Shown: positions 18,079-27,111, counted from the first letter of the stretch. The stretch: DNA of 64,000 nt from Capsulimonas corticalis (GCF_003574315.2 NZ_AP025739.1:7192001-7256000); one strand, 5' to 3'. The notes: a model not told the origin generated them from the letters alone. Made by a program: numbers and translations.

Positions 18079-19758
18079 TCAGGTTTGTTGTGCAGCAGTC
18101 ATATGACCATATTTGATTAGCCAGAGGATGTGCGCCATCAGGCGTGATGGAGAGAAGTGATAGCGTTTACCGAATGGGACGACGAGTTCGTCAACCGTAA
18201 CTGAACGCTTTAAACTCTTCCTGAACCTCAGAAACCGGAGTAATGCAATCATTGCGCGCTGCGAAAGGACGCCTCGCATCTCGTCATGTATAATCATGGA
18301 TTGAGGCGTTTTGGCCGCATGCAAGCCGCGCTCAGTTATCGTCAGATGGTCGCTTGTTGTGAGACATCTCGTCGGGAAGTGCGAGAACGCTTCGAAATAA
18401 CGGGGCTGATCGCCCATCGGCAGTGTTGAAGGGTATTCTGGGTGTTGCCGAGACGTCGCTATCGATGCCAATTCATTCCAAAGCGCCCAATACTGGGAAA
18501 TTACGTTTTCCCATCGGTAATTAGATACGCAGTGTTGCCTAGCGGCATCCCCCATACCCTTACGCAGATCTTGGTTTGAGACAAGCAAATCCAAATAGTG
18601 CGTCAAGAAGTGCAAGTCAGTCGAGATAGACTGTTCAAGATGAAGATCATCTTGTTTCCAATTGATCAATGGGGAAAATAGTGCAACCTCATCGTCGGCC
18701 TTGCCCCAGAGAGTGGGTACATGGAAGCCTGTCCTGCCGTGTTCACTCGTCTCGCGATAGCCAGACCAATCGGACACCACAACTGGCAGCCCTGAGGCCA
18801 TCGCCTCAAGAATGGACAAACCGAAAGACTCTTGCGGGGTGTCGCTCAAGCCAACAAAGATGTCTGAAGCCGCGTAGTAAAGCGGCCCTTCCAATAGAGA
18901 CGGCGACGGGCGCAAAACAACCTGATCAGCAATTCCAAGGCGCCGACAAAACGCTTCTATGCTCACCACTTCGACTGGCGTTGCGTTCCCAGCGAGCAAC
19001 AAAACGATCTGATCTCCATGTTTCTCAACCAGGTTCTGAAACGCCAAAAGCAGAGGATTGAGGTCAGCCTTAGTGAGATGATTAATCCGGCCAAAATATA
19101 ACAGAATAACCTTATTAGGAGGTAACCCTAGTTGACGAACCGCGATAGCCCTGTTCTGCGGTTGGTAATTATTGATATCTACTCCGAGAGGCAGCACATC
19201 GAAGCGGCATGGACGGTCTGGTATCCGGCAGCCGGTAGCCTCCAAACTTTCCCGCGCATGACCGATCATTTTAATAAATGCGCATTTTGCGGCGTTGGAG
19301 GTGCAAATAATTGAATCATACGGCTGTGTTGGTGTCAGGAGATATCTGGTAAAGAACTCGTACAGGACTGGCTGTACGCTGAATCCATGCGTCAGCGCGG
19401 TAATCGGGAATGGCTTGCTTGCAAATTTGGAACGTATGTACGCGAGGATATGTAGTTGAGGAGCTAATATGTTGTGAAATGCAGTAATATCCCGTTGCTG
19501 GATAGCCTCACCAATTTGTTCAAACTCCCATACACTCGCAGTGTCAGTGTTCCCGCCATCGACGCTTTGCAATAATGCCAAAGCCCTTCGCGTTTGCTCA
19601 ACTTCGGCTTGACTTACGAATAGGCCAACATCTCCTGCTGGTGAATACTGCGCCAGATTCTTCACAAATTCGCGGCAAGCAACCTGCACTCCGACAAACT
19701 CGCTAGTATCAGCGCGCTTGTTTGAAATTGGCAGCATTGCCGAATAAATGCCAATCAT
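18079..19758 (-). CDS. GT4 glycosyltransferase with C-terminal extension
   Basis: About 559 residues from the ATG at 19758; a longer frame begins at 19851, but its first 31 residues look unlike protein. The GT4 core shows LPLGVDINNYQPQ, LLYFGRINHLTKADLNPLL and DTPQESFGLSILEAMASG, which includes the E-x7-E motif. The last 110 residues form a separate helical region (RMAHIL-like segments, PFGKRYHFSPSRL) that could be a winged-helix-like domain. It is the first gene after the promoter at 20005-20033 and is followed by two more glycosyltransferases. Confidence 0.8.
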   Translation of the reverse strand: MIGIYSAMLPISNKRADTSEFVGVQVACREFVKNLAQYSPAGDVGLFVSQAEVEQTRRALALLQSVDGGNTDTASVWEFEQIGEAIQQRDITAFHNILAPQLHILAYIRSKFASKPFPITALTHGFSVQPVLYEFFTRYLLTPTQPYDSIICTSNAAKCAFIKMIGHARESLEATGCRIPDRPCRFDVLPLGVDINNYQPQNRAIAVRQLGLPPNKVILLYFGRINHLTKADLNPLLLAFQNLVEKHGDQIVLLLAGNATPVEVVSIEAFCRRLGIADQVVLRPSPSLLEGPLYYAASDIFVGLSDTPQESFGLSILEAMASGLPVVVSDWSGYRETSEHGRTGFHVPTLWGKADDEVALFSPLINWKQDDLHLEQSISTDLHFLTHYLDLLVSNQDLRKGMGDAARQHCVSNYRWENVISQYWALWNELASIATSRQHPEYPSTLPMGDQPRYFEAFSHFPTRCLTTSDHLTITERGLHAAKTPQSMIIHDEMRGVLSQRAMIALLRFLRFRKSLKRSVTVDELVVPFGKRYHFSPSRLMAHILWLIKYGHMTAAQQT

Positions 19759-20115
19759 TGATCGTAGACCTCGGCCAAGTGGCTTACTAAGCGCGCTCGC
19801 CCAGCATGAGACCCAATACAGATATACAGAATATCCAATGACTGCATCCACTCCCTAACCTTCACCAAATAAGGTTTTCTTGCTATCCTCTGAGTACTGG
19901 GCTCAGAATTATGCGAGATCCGCGTAAAAGCCGTTGGAGAGCACGATTGCCGATGGCGGATATAATGCAGAAGCGGGAGCGCCAATGATTGGTGATGTTA
20001 GCCGATTGTAACACTGATGCCAGAATCTGTCAAATCCTTTTAGTGGGTGAAATCCAATTAATACATGCATTCTACTGGGATAACTCTGTGCGGAATTTTG
20101 CTCCTTTAGCATCTT
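19759..20115. other. Intergenic region holding one promoter
   Basis: A gap between two glycosyltransferase genes on the same strand. Short frames here show no protein-like features. The one supported element is the minus-strand promoter at 20005-20033, which separates the cluster into two transcription units. Confidence 0.55.
20005..20033 (-). promoter_or_regulatory. Sigma-70-type promoter for the 19758-16189 genes
   Basis: Minus-strand TTGACA (20033-20028), a 17-bp spacer and TACAAT (20010-20005), about 245 bp upstream of the GT4 gene start at 19758. Confidence 0.65.
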
Positions 20116-21447
20116 TCATGCTCCATCGCGCACAAACACCGTCAATCCATTGTTGTTTGGCAGATGCGACTGGAGCGTCCATTCCGGATGCTGGCGCATG
20201 TAGGCAGACACGGCGGGCCAGATCCCACGGTGACCGGGCGTCTCACCGCGCTCTCCGTACGACTCCGTGTCGTGCAGCACCAGGAAGCGACGTACGAACG
20301 GCGCATGGATGTCCAGCTCCAATGCCACACGCTCCTCGTCATGGAGTCCGTCGATGAACAGAAGGTCTGTCGATTCCGGGCGTACGACCTCTCCTTCGGC
20401 GGGAATGCGCTCGAAGTCGATCCCGGACAGGCGTGCGGCGTATTCCACGCGCACGTTCGCCGCAGTCCGTGGGACCTCGTACACGCGCAGTTTTCGCGGG
20501 TGGGTGTACGCGAGCGCGCAGGTCGACTGCGCCATGCCCACGCCGATTTCCGCCACATCGTGCACCGAAGAGGCGAGCCGGTAGAGCATCTCCAGGTGAT
20601 CATTGATGTCCGAGGGCGTGTCCACCGCCGTCCAGAACAGCTGCTCAAGACGTCGAGCCTGGGTGTCCCGGTCCTGATCCGCTTCCCGCCCGAACGGGAA
20701 CGCGCTGTACTCGGACAGCATGTCCTCGCGCGTGCCCGCAGGCATGCGGCCCCACTTCGTGCGGAAGTACTCGGCGTTCCGCCCCGCCCGTTGCTGGATC
20801 AGCGGCTGGGTCTTGGGGTTGTTGTTCACCGTGCGCATGCTGTGATGGAAATATGGCGCGCAGTACAGGCGTAACGCCTGCTCGTCCGCCCGCACCAGCC
20901 GCGCATAATAGTCATTGTCCTCGAAATAGGCTCCCAGGAAGCCCTCGTCGAACCATCCGACCCGGCGGATCGCCTGCTCGCCCAGCATAAAGCAGGAGAA
21001 GTCCAGGTGGTGGTCTTCTCGCTCCTCGGCGGGGTCCCACGTGAAGACATCCTTCGGAGCGTTGCAGCGCGGCGCTATGTCGTCCCCGGTCACCAGCACC
21101 AGATCCCCACGCCCCAGCCGGGCCGCCATGCGGTCGATGGCCTGAGGATGGAGCAGGATGTCGTTGTTGATCACCAGCACCTGCGTGCATCCGTCCGCGA
21201 GGGCTGCTGAGATCCCCAGGTTCCAGTTCCATGCCAGGCCCGTGCTGCCCGGCGGATCTGTGAACGTGATGATGTCTGGACGGCTCGCGAGCCACGACTT
21301 CATCGGCTCGTCGCTGTAGTCGTCAATGACGTAAAGCTGATAGGGGTGCCTCGTGCGGATCGTCTCCAAGGCCGCCTGGGTGTAGTCAAGGCAGTTGCGC
21401 ACTGGAATCACGATCCCGATTTTCGCGAGAGGTATTTGTGTGGTCAT
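20116..21447 (-). CDS. GT2 glycosyltransferase with C-terminal methyltransferase-like module
   Basis: 443 residues from the ATG at 21447, which overlaps the upstream stop as ATGA and has GGAGG seven bases before it. Residues 1-230 are a GT2 domain (IGIVIPVRNCLDYTQAAL, VIDDYSDEP, VLVINNDILLHP, GAYFEDNDYYARL). After a linker, residues about 280-440 are a class I SAM-type module: DINDHLEMLYRLASSVHDV, VAEIGVGMAQST, DLLFIDGLHDEE, LVLHDTESYGERGETPGHRG. The same module ends the next two genes upstream. Whether it methylates or only binds is unknown. Confidence 0.8.
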   Translation of the reverse strand: MTTQIPLAKIGIVIPVRNCLDYTQAALETIRTRHPYQLYVIDDYSDEPMKSWLASRPDIITFTDPPGSTGLAWNWNLGISAALADGCTQVLVINNDILLHPQAIDRMAARLGRGDLVLVTGDDIAPRCNAPKDVFTWDPAEEREDHHLDFSCFMLGEQAIRRVGWFDEGFLGAYFEDNDYYARLVRADEQALRLYCAPYFHHSMRTVNNNPKTQPLIQQRAGRNAEYFRTKWGRMPAGTREDMLSEYSAFPFGREADQDRDTQARRLEQLFWTAVDTPSDINDHLEMLYRLASSVHDVAEIGVGMAQSTCALAYTHPRKLRVYEVPRTAANVRVEYAARLSGIDFERIPAEGEVVRPESTDLLFIDGLHDEERVALELDIHAPFVRRFLVLHDTESYGERGETPGHRGIWPAVSAYMRQHPEWTLQSHLPNNNGLTVFVRDGA

Positions 21448-22811
21448 GCCGTTTCCTCCCGCGCCCCTGTCGGGCTCGTCCGGCGCAGCACCGTCAGCCC
21501 GTTGTTGTGCGGGTAGTGCTGGTGCAGCAGCCATTCGGGATGCCCCCTTAAGAACTCTGAGACCGCCGGCCAGACGCCGCGATGCCCCGCCGTTTCCCCT
21601 ATGTGGCCGTACGTCTGGGTATCGTGCAGTACGATGTACCGCTGCGCCTGCCCGGCGTGCAATCGTAGGTCCTCACGCATCCGACTTTCTACGTGCGTCG
21701 TGTCGATGAAGAGAAGGTCCGTCTCCGCGATGGGCTTGGACGCGTCGGAGCGTATCCACTCGAACTCCGTGCCGGCAATCCGGGCCGCTCCTGCGAGCAG
21801 AGTCAGATGGGCGGACCTTGCCGGCTCGTAGACCCGCAGGCTTCGTGGCCGGGACTTGAGGAAGGCGCAGGTGGAGCAGGATCCTCCCGGCGAGATTTCC
21901 GTGATGCGGTCGACGGAAGCCCCCAGCCGCATGAGCAGCTCCAAGTGCCCGTTGATGTCGCTGGGAATGCGAACGACGCGCTCGAACAGTTCGTCCACCC
22001 GCGCCTGCGCCGAATCCCTCGGCGGGCGTTCCCGGTTGAATGGAACCGGGAAGTACGTTCGCCGCATCTCCTCCTCACTGCCCGCCGGCAGTCGACCCCA
22101 TTTGGCCGCGAAGTACTCCTTGTTGCGCGAAGCGGCCTGGCCGATCTCCTCCGAAGCGCGCGGGTCGTCCCGAATGGTTGCCGTGCCGTGGTGGAAGCAG
22201 GGGGCGTTGATCAGGCGAACCGCCCTCAGCCGCGCCAGGGCGACGCGGGCGTGATAGTCGTTGTCCTCGTAGTAGGCCCCCTCGAAGTTGTCGTCGAACC
22301 AGCCCACCTGTTTGAGCGTGTCCCTGGTGAGAGCGAAGCAAAAGAACTCCGGCCGCCCGTCTTCGCCGTCGATCCCCACCGGCAGCGCTATCACCTGGTT
22401 CGGATCCCGGTACGTCCCGCCCACGTCGTGCGCCGTCACGATCGCCGCATCGCCTCTGCTGATGCGCTCGACCATCACGTCAATGGTCCGGGGATGGAAG
22501 ATGATGTCGTTGTTGGCGACAAGCACGTGGCTGCAGCCGTCCACGATCGCCGCCGCGATTCCAACGTTCCAGTTGTAGGCGACCCCGGTGCTCTCGGGAG
22601 GATCGGTAATGCTCACGAAGTCGGGACGGCTTTTGAGCCACTGCTTCATTGGCTCGTCCGAGCGGTCGTCGATGATGTAGATCTGATGGGTATGCCTTGT
22701 CCGGATGCTGGCAACCATCTCCTGGGTGTACTGCAGACAGTTGCGCACCGCCGCGACGATGCCCAGGCGCACCAGTTCTGGATCGTTTCCCGTCAGGATG
22801 GTGCGTGTCAA
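21444..22811 (-). CDS. GT2 glycosyltransferase with C-terminal methyltransferase-like module (paralog)
   Basis: 455 residues, a clear paralog of the 20116 gene over its whole length. The GT2 part has IVAAVRNCLQYTQEMV, IIDDRSDEP, VLVANNDIIFHPRTID and GAYYEDNDYHARV. The C-terminal module has DINGHLELLMRLGASVDRI, TEISPGGSCST, DLLFIDTTHVESR and IVLHDTQTYGHIGETAGHRG. The start is TTG at 22811, overlapping the previous TGA by four bases, with GGAGG seven bases upstream. In the module's SAM loop the usual acid/Gly pattern is replaced by SPGGSC, so activity may differ from its neighbours. Confidence 0.8.
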   Translation of the reverse strand: MTRTILTGNDPELVRLGIVAAVRNCLQYTQEMVASIRTRHTHQIYIIDDRSDEPMKQWLKSRPDFVSITDPPESTGVAYNWNVGIAAAIVDGCSHVLVANNDIIFHPRTIDVMVERISRGDAAIVTAHDVGGTYRDPNQVIALPVGIDGEDGRPEFFCFALTRDTLKQVGWFDDNFEGAYYEDNDYHARVALARLRAVRLINAPCFHHGTATIRDDPRASEEIGQAASRNKEYFAAKWGRLPAGSEEEMRRTYFPVPFNRERPPRDSAQARVDELFERVVRIPSDINGHLELLMRLGASVDRITEISPGGSCSTCAFLKSRPRSLRVYEPARSAHLTLLAGAARIAGTEFEWIRSDASKPIAETDLLFIDTTHVESRMREDLRLHAGQAQRYIVLHDTQTYGHIGETAGHRGVWPAVSEFLRGHPEWLLHQHYPHNNGLTVLRRTSPTGAREETA

Positions 22812-24214
22812 GCGATATCCTCCTTCAGGGCGCCTGCCTCAGACGGTTCGCCGTTCATCATGCCAGCGGCCGTTCTGCTTCGCGCTAGCACGGTCAGGCC
22901 GTTGTTGTTGGGGAAGTGCTCCAGGATATGCCACTCGGGAGATGCCCGTAGGAAATCCGTGATGGGTGGCCAAACGCCGCCCATCACGGCGGTCTCTCCA
23001 AGATCCGCAAACGTCTGGGTGTCGTGGAGCACGATAAAGCGGCGCGCCTTGCCGGCGTGCAGAGCAAGCTCCTGGCGCATCTGCTCTTCTACGTGCCAGG
23101 TGTCCAGAAACAGCAGGTCCGTGTCTTCGATCTGCGCCTGCAGCACATCCTGTTCGTGGAAGATGAAGTCGATCCCGCAGGCGATAGCAGCCTGCTCCAC
23201 CTTGTCGACCTCCTGGTGCCTCACCAGGTCGTAGGCGACGATTCGTTTTGGTCCGGCGTGGACGAACGCTGCCGTGCTTTGCCCCGTCCGGGTTCCCATC
23301 TCGGTGACGTGGTTCACCGTGGACGCCAGCCGGAACAGGTAGGGGAGGTGTTCGGAGATGTCTGACCGGGCGTTGGTCGCAGCTACGTAGAGATCCCGCG
23401 CTCTGGCCTCCGCCGGCTTCTCAAACACGAGGTGGTTGTAGCGCTCGCGGTTCCGAGCAATCGCAGCGGGGAAGGTCTCGTCAAGCGGCACGCAGGTGAA
23501 ACCCTCTCCGCCGCGGCCGAAGAGGTCGGTTCCAGCCGCCATGCAGCGCTCGATATGAGCTTCGTCCAGGAACGCCGGACGGTCGAACTCGGTGTGTGCG
23601 GACCCGGCTACCTTTTCCCTTATCGCCTGCACGCCGCCTGCGTAGCTGAAGTGCCACCCGCCGTTCCTGATGACGGCTCCCTGGCTTTCCCGGAGCCTTT
23701 GCATATCCGCGATGTCCTGCCACCGGGCCATGCGGGTGCCATACCATGGCTCGTTGACCCGATAGTTCACGAAGTAGTAGGAGAGATGTTGCTCGAAGAC
23801 GTAGACCGTGCCCGGCACTTCGCGCTGAAGCGTACGAGCGTACCGGGCAACAGCTTCGGCGCGCGGAATTTCGTCGAGATCCGACAGCATCACGACATCT
23901 TCCTGGGAGAGGCCGCTAAGCTCCAGTCGCTCTCGCATCAGGTGGCGCGGATAATTCTCCCGCGCCCATGGCCCCTGCAGGTCATCTGGAAACTTATCAA
24001 TAATGACGTGCTCGATTGGGAATCCAGCGAACCGTTCCTTGTTAACTTCGAAATAGAGTGGCTTCGGCTTACCGGAAAACGTCTCGGTCGCCTCGACGAG
24101 CAGGAAGCGGTCGACCACGGGCATGAGCTCGGCCAGCCGGATCTCGAGAATGTCGAGTTCGTTGAAAAACGGAAACGCATCAATGATCATCGGCATCCGC
24201 TTCCTCATGAGCAT
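22808..24214 (-). CDS. GT17-like glycosyltransferase with C-terminal methyltransferase-like module
   Basis: 468 residues. The N-terminal 270 residues resemble GT17 (the beta-1,4-N-acetylglucosaminyltransferase III family): DAFPFFNELDILEIRLAEL, FLLVEATETFSGKPKPLYF, VMLSDLDEIPR and NGGWHFSYAGG. The C-terminal part repeats the module of the two downstream genes: DISEHLPYLFRLASTVNHV, TEMGTRTGQST, DLLFLDTWHVEEQM, IVLHDTQTFADLGETA. It is the first gene of a three-gene overlapping operon. Four Met codons within the first nine residues make the exact start uncertain; the AGGAAG next to Met7 or Met9 favours one of those. Confidence 0.8.
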   Translation of the reverse strand: MLMRKRMPMIIDAFPFFNELDILEIRLAELMPVVDRFLLVEATETFSGKPKPLYFEVNKERFAGFPIEHVIIDKFPDDLQGPWARENYPRHLMRERLELSGLSQEDVVMLSDLDEIPRAEAVARYARTLQREVPGTVYVFEQHLSYYFVNYRVNEPWYGTRMARWQDIADMQRLRESQGAVIRNGGWHFSYAGGVQAIREKVAGSAHTEFDRPAFLDEAHIERCMAAGTDLFGRGGEGFTCVPLDETFPAAIARNRERYNHLVFEKPAEARARDLYVAATNARSDISEHLPYLFRLASTVNHVTEMGTRTGQSTAAFVHAGPKRIVAYDLVRHQEVDKVEQAAIACGIDFIFHEQDVLQAQIEDTDLLFLDTWHVEEQMRQELALHAGKARRFIVLHDTQTFADLGETAVMGGVWPPITDFLRASPEWHILEHFPNNNGLTVLARSRTAAGMMNGEPSEAGALKEDIA

Positions 24215-24494
24215 CGGGGTTGTCTCGCGCAGCGATGACTCGGATATTCTTCACTGCATATCGAGGATCCTTCTTAATTACTGACGTTGGGTGCAGTTCA
24301 AATTCAAGGCAGGCAAGCATAATTTAGGAGTCTTTTGGCTCATTGATGTCGAAGTCTCTGCTATATCTATTGTGGGAAGCGACACACGATGCCAGATTCG
24401 AACCCTTCGGATTCGCAAAAGCAGAAGTGTCTTACGGAGCGCGAGACCCAAATCCAGAGATGATGCAGCAGATTGAGCAAAACTGCGTGAAGGC
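24215..24494. other. Intergenic, no gene supported
   Basis: Upstream region of the three-gene operon and downstream of the DUF1016 pseudogene. A 50-codon plus-strand frame at 24346-24498 lacks a well-placed ribosome site. I found no convincing promoter. Confidence 0.4.
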
Positions 24495-24859
24495 TTAGTC
24501 GAAGACGCCGGAACGCTCGAAGAGATTGATAGCGATCTGCGTCCACCCAATTTCTGCAACCAATGGTTGCAATTTTGGCTTCGCGTGATACTCCAGGTAG
24601 AACGTGCGCATATATCGGTGTTGCGCTCCGAAAAACCATGGATTCCTGGAAATTCGTTTCGGATGTCCGCCGCCAACTGCCCGACGATCGATTGCCCTCA
24701 GGTCTGTCCCTGCTGCCGATCGGCAATAAGGCGGCCGATGTCCTAATAGAGCCCGATGAGCTCTTTGTTGACCGCCCGCAATGCGCCGTACTGCGCGGAA
24801 CGAATTCGTCCCTTGATTTCTCCCAGAAGGCTTGTGTAATCGGGGGTGATCTCTGTCAT
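24495..24859 (-). pseudogene. DUF1016 (YhcG-type) nuclease N-terminal domain, decayed
   Basis: From the ATG at 24859 the minus strand reads TPDYTSLLGEIKGRIRSAQY, then ALRAVNKELIGLY, a TAG where the family has Trp, DIGRLIADRQQGQT, a TGA again in place of Trp, and GQSIVGQLAADIRNEFPG. After a frameshift it continues RYMRTFYLEYHAKPKLQPLV and ends soon after EIGWTQ. This is the N-terminal DUF1016 domain. The PD-(D/E)XK nuclease half is absent. YhcG-family proteins occur in restriction and defence loci and in mobile islands. Two stops, a frameshift and the missing half make it a pseudogene. Confidence 0.8.
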
Positions 24860-25210
24860 AAGCCAATCTTACCTCTCCGCGTCATCGCGTCCACCACACG
24901 TGTACGGCTAGTGCGTCAAGCAGGGAGGCACGCATGGATCGACGCATAGTAGCAGCTCGCATCCCGTAGGTCGCCATGGCTCGCCAAATCCAGTATTGTA
25001 CACCACCCTAAAATCATTTATTCGTCTTCGCCACCGCTTCTTAATCGATTTACGCGTAGCGTGCAAATCTGCGTCCCTCCAGTTGCCGGATGGTAGTCTC
25101 GGCTTCATGTCTCCGCTACAGTCTCACATGGGTGCGGCTGCGAGGGCAAGAATGGCGGGCGCCGCATTTCACGAGCTTCCTCCCCAACACGGGGATGGAT
25201 CGGAGGAGAA
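24860..25210. other. Intergenic, no gene seen
   Basis: Between the DUF1016 relic and the small gene before the recombinase. Only short frames without family resemblance on either strand. Confidence 0.45.
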
Positions 25211-25423
25211 ATGACAGCCACGACGAACAATGCGAAAGATGCTTCTGTACGCCAAGAGCATGCGCACAGGCGCTGCCCTTCCGCAGGCGACCAAAGTCCG
25301 GCGGGCACGAAGGCATGGCCGCCGGAGGCAGTCGCCGCCCGGTGGGACGGGTTCTTCCTTGAGGCGCGCCGTCTCGCGGCCCTGTCGCGCGAACGCCAGC
25401 AGAAAATCAGCCTTCCGGAATAG
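25211..25423 (+). CDS. Small hypothetical protein upstream of the recombinase
   Basis: 70 residues starting MTATTNNAKDASV, rich in Ala and Arg, with a helical C-terminal half (AVAARWDGFFLEARRLAALS). GGAGGAG lies immediately upstream of the ATG, the best reason to accept the gene. It is 77 bp ahead of the large serine recombinase on the same strand. Small charged proteins in this position sometimes act as directionality factors; that is only a positional guess, since no excisionase motif is visible. Confidence 0.45.
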   Translation: MTATTNNAKDASVRQEHAHRRCPSAGDQSPAGTKAWPPEAVAARWDGFFLEARRLAALSRERQQKISLPE

Positions 25424-25500
25424 CGTTCCTTAGGCGAGTATCAATGAAAGCATAAAGGCGGCGTCCGCCGCTGAAGCCCCAAACAAGAATGAGGTAGAGA

Positions 25501-27111
25501 ATGAAAAGAGCGGCCATTTACTTGCGGGTATCCACGTCGGAACAGCTGAACGGAACGAGCATCGACGGGCAGAAAGCAGCTTGCCTCGGCCTGGCGGCCT
25601 CCGAAGGGGCGCAGGTCGTCGGATGCTATTCCGAGGACGCCAGCGGCGCGCTGTACACCGCGCGCCCCGCGCTGATGGAGGCGCTGGCCTCCATCGAGCG
25701 CGGCGAGGCCGATGTCCTGATTGCATTTAAAATCGACAGGCTGGGCCGGAGCGCCCGGATCATCCGCGACGTCGTGGATCGCATCGTCGCCGCTGATGCG
25801 ACGGTTCTGACGACCGATTACAAGCTCGATAAGAGCGCGATGGGCACGCTGATGCTGAACATGCTCGGGAGCTTCGCCGAAATGGAGAAGGACGGCATTC
25901 TGGAACGCACGAAGGGAGGATCGCTCCGGCGCGCCCAGTCCGGCGTGCAGCCGCAGCGCTCCCGGGTCGCATTCGGCTACCACGTCGTGACAAACCCGGA
26001 TAAGCAGCGCGGACTGTACCCCGAATCAGCGCCGGGCACGTACGTACTGGACCCTCAGAAAGCGCAGGTTATGGGAGAAGCTTTCCGCATGTACGATGGC
26101 GGGGCCAGCCTGCGCTCCGTCGCAAAATGGCTGCAAGGAACCTGCTCGCCAAGCCGAGGGTCAGCCTGGTACGCATCGACCCTTCGCGCATTATTGTCCA
26201 ATCCGATCTTCAAGGGACAGGCCTCCTACGGCCGGCACAAAAAGATCACGAAGGAGAAGGGCAACACCACGATTTCACGGATGGTTCTTACGGGCAACGC
26301 CGTTATCATCCCCTGCCCCGCGATCGTGGATGCGGCGCTCTGGGACCGCGTTCAAATCCGGCTGTCCGAAGCGCGCCAGACGTTTTCCGGCAACCCGGCC
26401 CGCAAGCATCTGCTCAGCGGCCTGCTGCGATGCCCGCTGTGCGCGCGATCCATGAAGGGAACGCGCCGCACGATCAAAGAGACGACTTACCACTATTATT
26501 CCTGTCCCCACTCCCGCCCCTCGCGCAGCATCAGTGGAACCGTATGCAACCCGAAGCTCCTGGACGCCCACGTGGCGGAGTCGCTAATCCTGCACGGGAT
26601 TGGCGACATCGTCTCTCGTCCGGAAGTCCTGCGGGAGGCGCTGGACGCCTATCGGCGCATGGAGATGGTCGTCTTTGACCCAGCGTCCATCGCATCAGCG
26701 GAAGCCGCCCTGCGCGCACTCGACGCAAGAGAAACAGCAACGGTCACCGCGCAGGTTCAAGGCATCCAGGCTGGAGCCAACCCTGCAGTGTATGGGTCGG
26801 CGTTCGCAAAAATCGCGGAAGAACGCACGACCCTCACTAAACGCCTAAATGAGCTGAAAACCCAGCAAAAAAGCTTTGCTTCCGAAAGGCTGGACGATGC
26901 GACACTCATGACGGCGGCGCTCAGGGACGCAACGACGGCGCTTTCGAGCCCTTACCTGACGGACGGAGAGCGGCATGACCTATTGGCGCGCGTTGTGGAG
27001 AAGGTAATACCGGAAGAAGTGGAGGGAGAGACGGGATACCGCGTTTTTTTGCGCTCGGATGCGGAAACTGTTCATATAACTCAGCCGATGCGCCAGCCAG
27101 TCGCGCTATAG
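25501..27111 (+). CDS. Large serine recombinase (integrase)
   Basis: 536 residues. The resolvase-type catalytic domain (about 1-150) has YLRVSTSEQ with the likely nucleophile Ser11, then FKIDRLGRSARI and a long helix (GSFAEMEKDGILERTKGG). Next come the recombinase domain (about 170-270, RALLSNPIFKGQASYGRHKK), a zinc ribbon (LLRCPLCARSM, then YYSCPHSRP and a later Cys), and a coiled coil (about 370-470). Such enzymes integrate and excise phages or islands. The last codons (QPMRQPVAL and stop) lie on DNA that, antisense, encodes the aminotransferase TYSATGWRIG motif. The recombinase therefore ends inside the target gene, which marks the attachment junction. Its ATG is preceded by GAGG. Confidence 0.9.
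   Translation: MKRAAIYLRVSTSEQLNGTSIDGQKAACLGLAASEGAQVVGCYSEDASGALYTARPALMEALASIERGEADVLIAFKIDRLGRSARIIRDVVDRIVAADATVLTTDYKLDKSAMGTLMLNMLGSFAEMEKDGILERTKGGSLRRAQSGVQPQRSRVAFGYHVVTNPDKQRGLYPESAPGTYVLDPQKAQVMGEAFRMYDGGASLRSVAKWLQGTCSPSRGSAWYASTLRALLSNPIFKGQASYGRHKKITKEKGNTTISRMVLTGNAVIIPCPAIVDAALWDRVQIRLSEARQTFSGNPARKHLLSGLLRCPLCARSMKGTRRTIKETTYHYYSCPHSRPSRSISGTVCNPKLLDAHVAESLILHGIGDIVSRPEVLREALDAYRRMEMVVFDPASIASAEAALRALDARETATVTAQVQGIQAGANPAVYGSAFAKIAEERTTLTKRLNELKTQQKSFASERLDDATLMTAALRDATTALSSPYLTDGERHDLLARVVEKVIPEEVEGETGYRVFLRSDAETVHITQPMRQPVAL

Noticed and set aside
24385-24420. A tRNA-like TTCGAACCC block (possible T-arm)
   Set aside because: The flanking bases do not form a T-stem or acceptor stem on either strand, so there is no tRNA.
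24346-24498. A 50-codon plus-strand frame starting MSKSLLYLLWEATHDARFEP
   Set aside because: Composition is protein-like, but there is no ribosome site at a workable distance and no family match, and it overlaps the DUF1016 relic stop.
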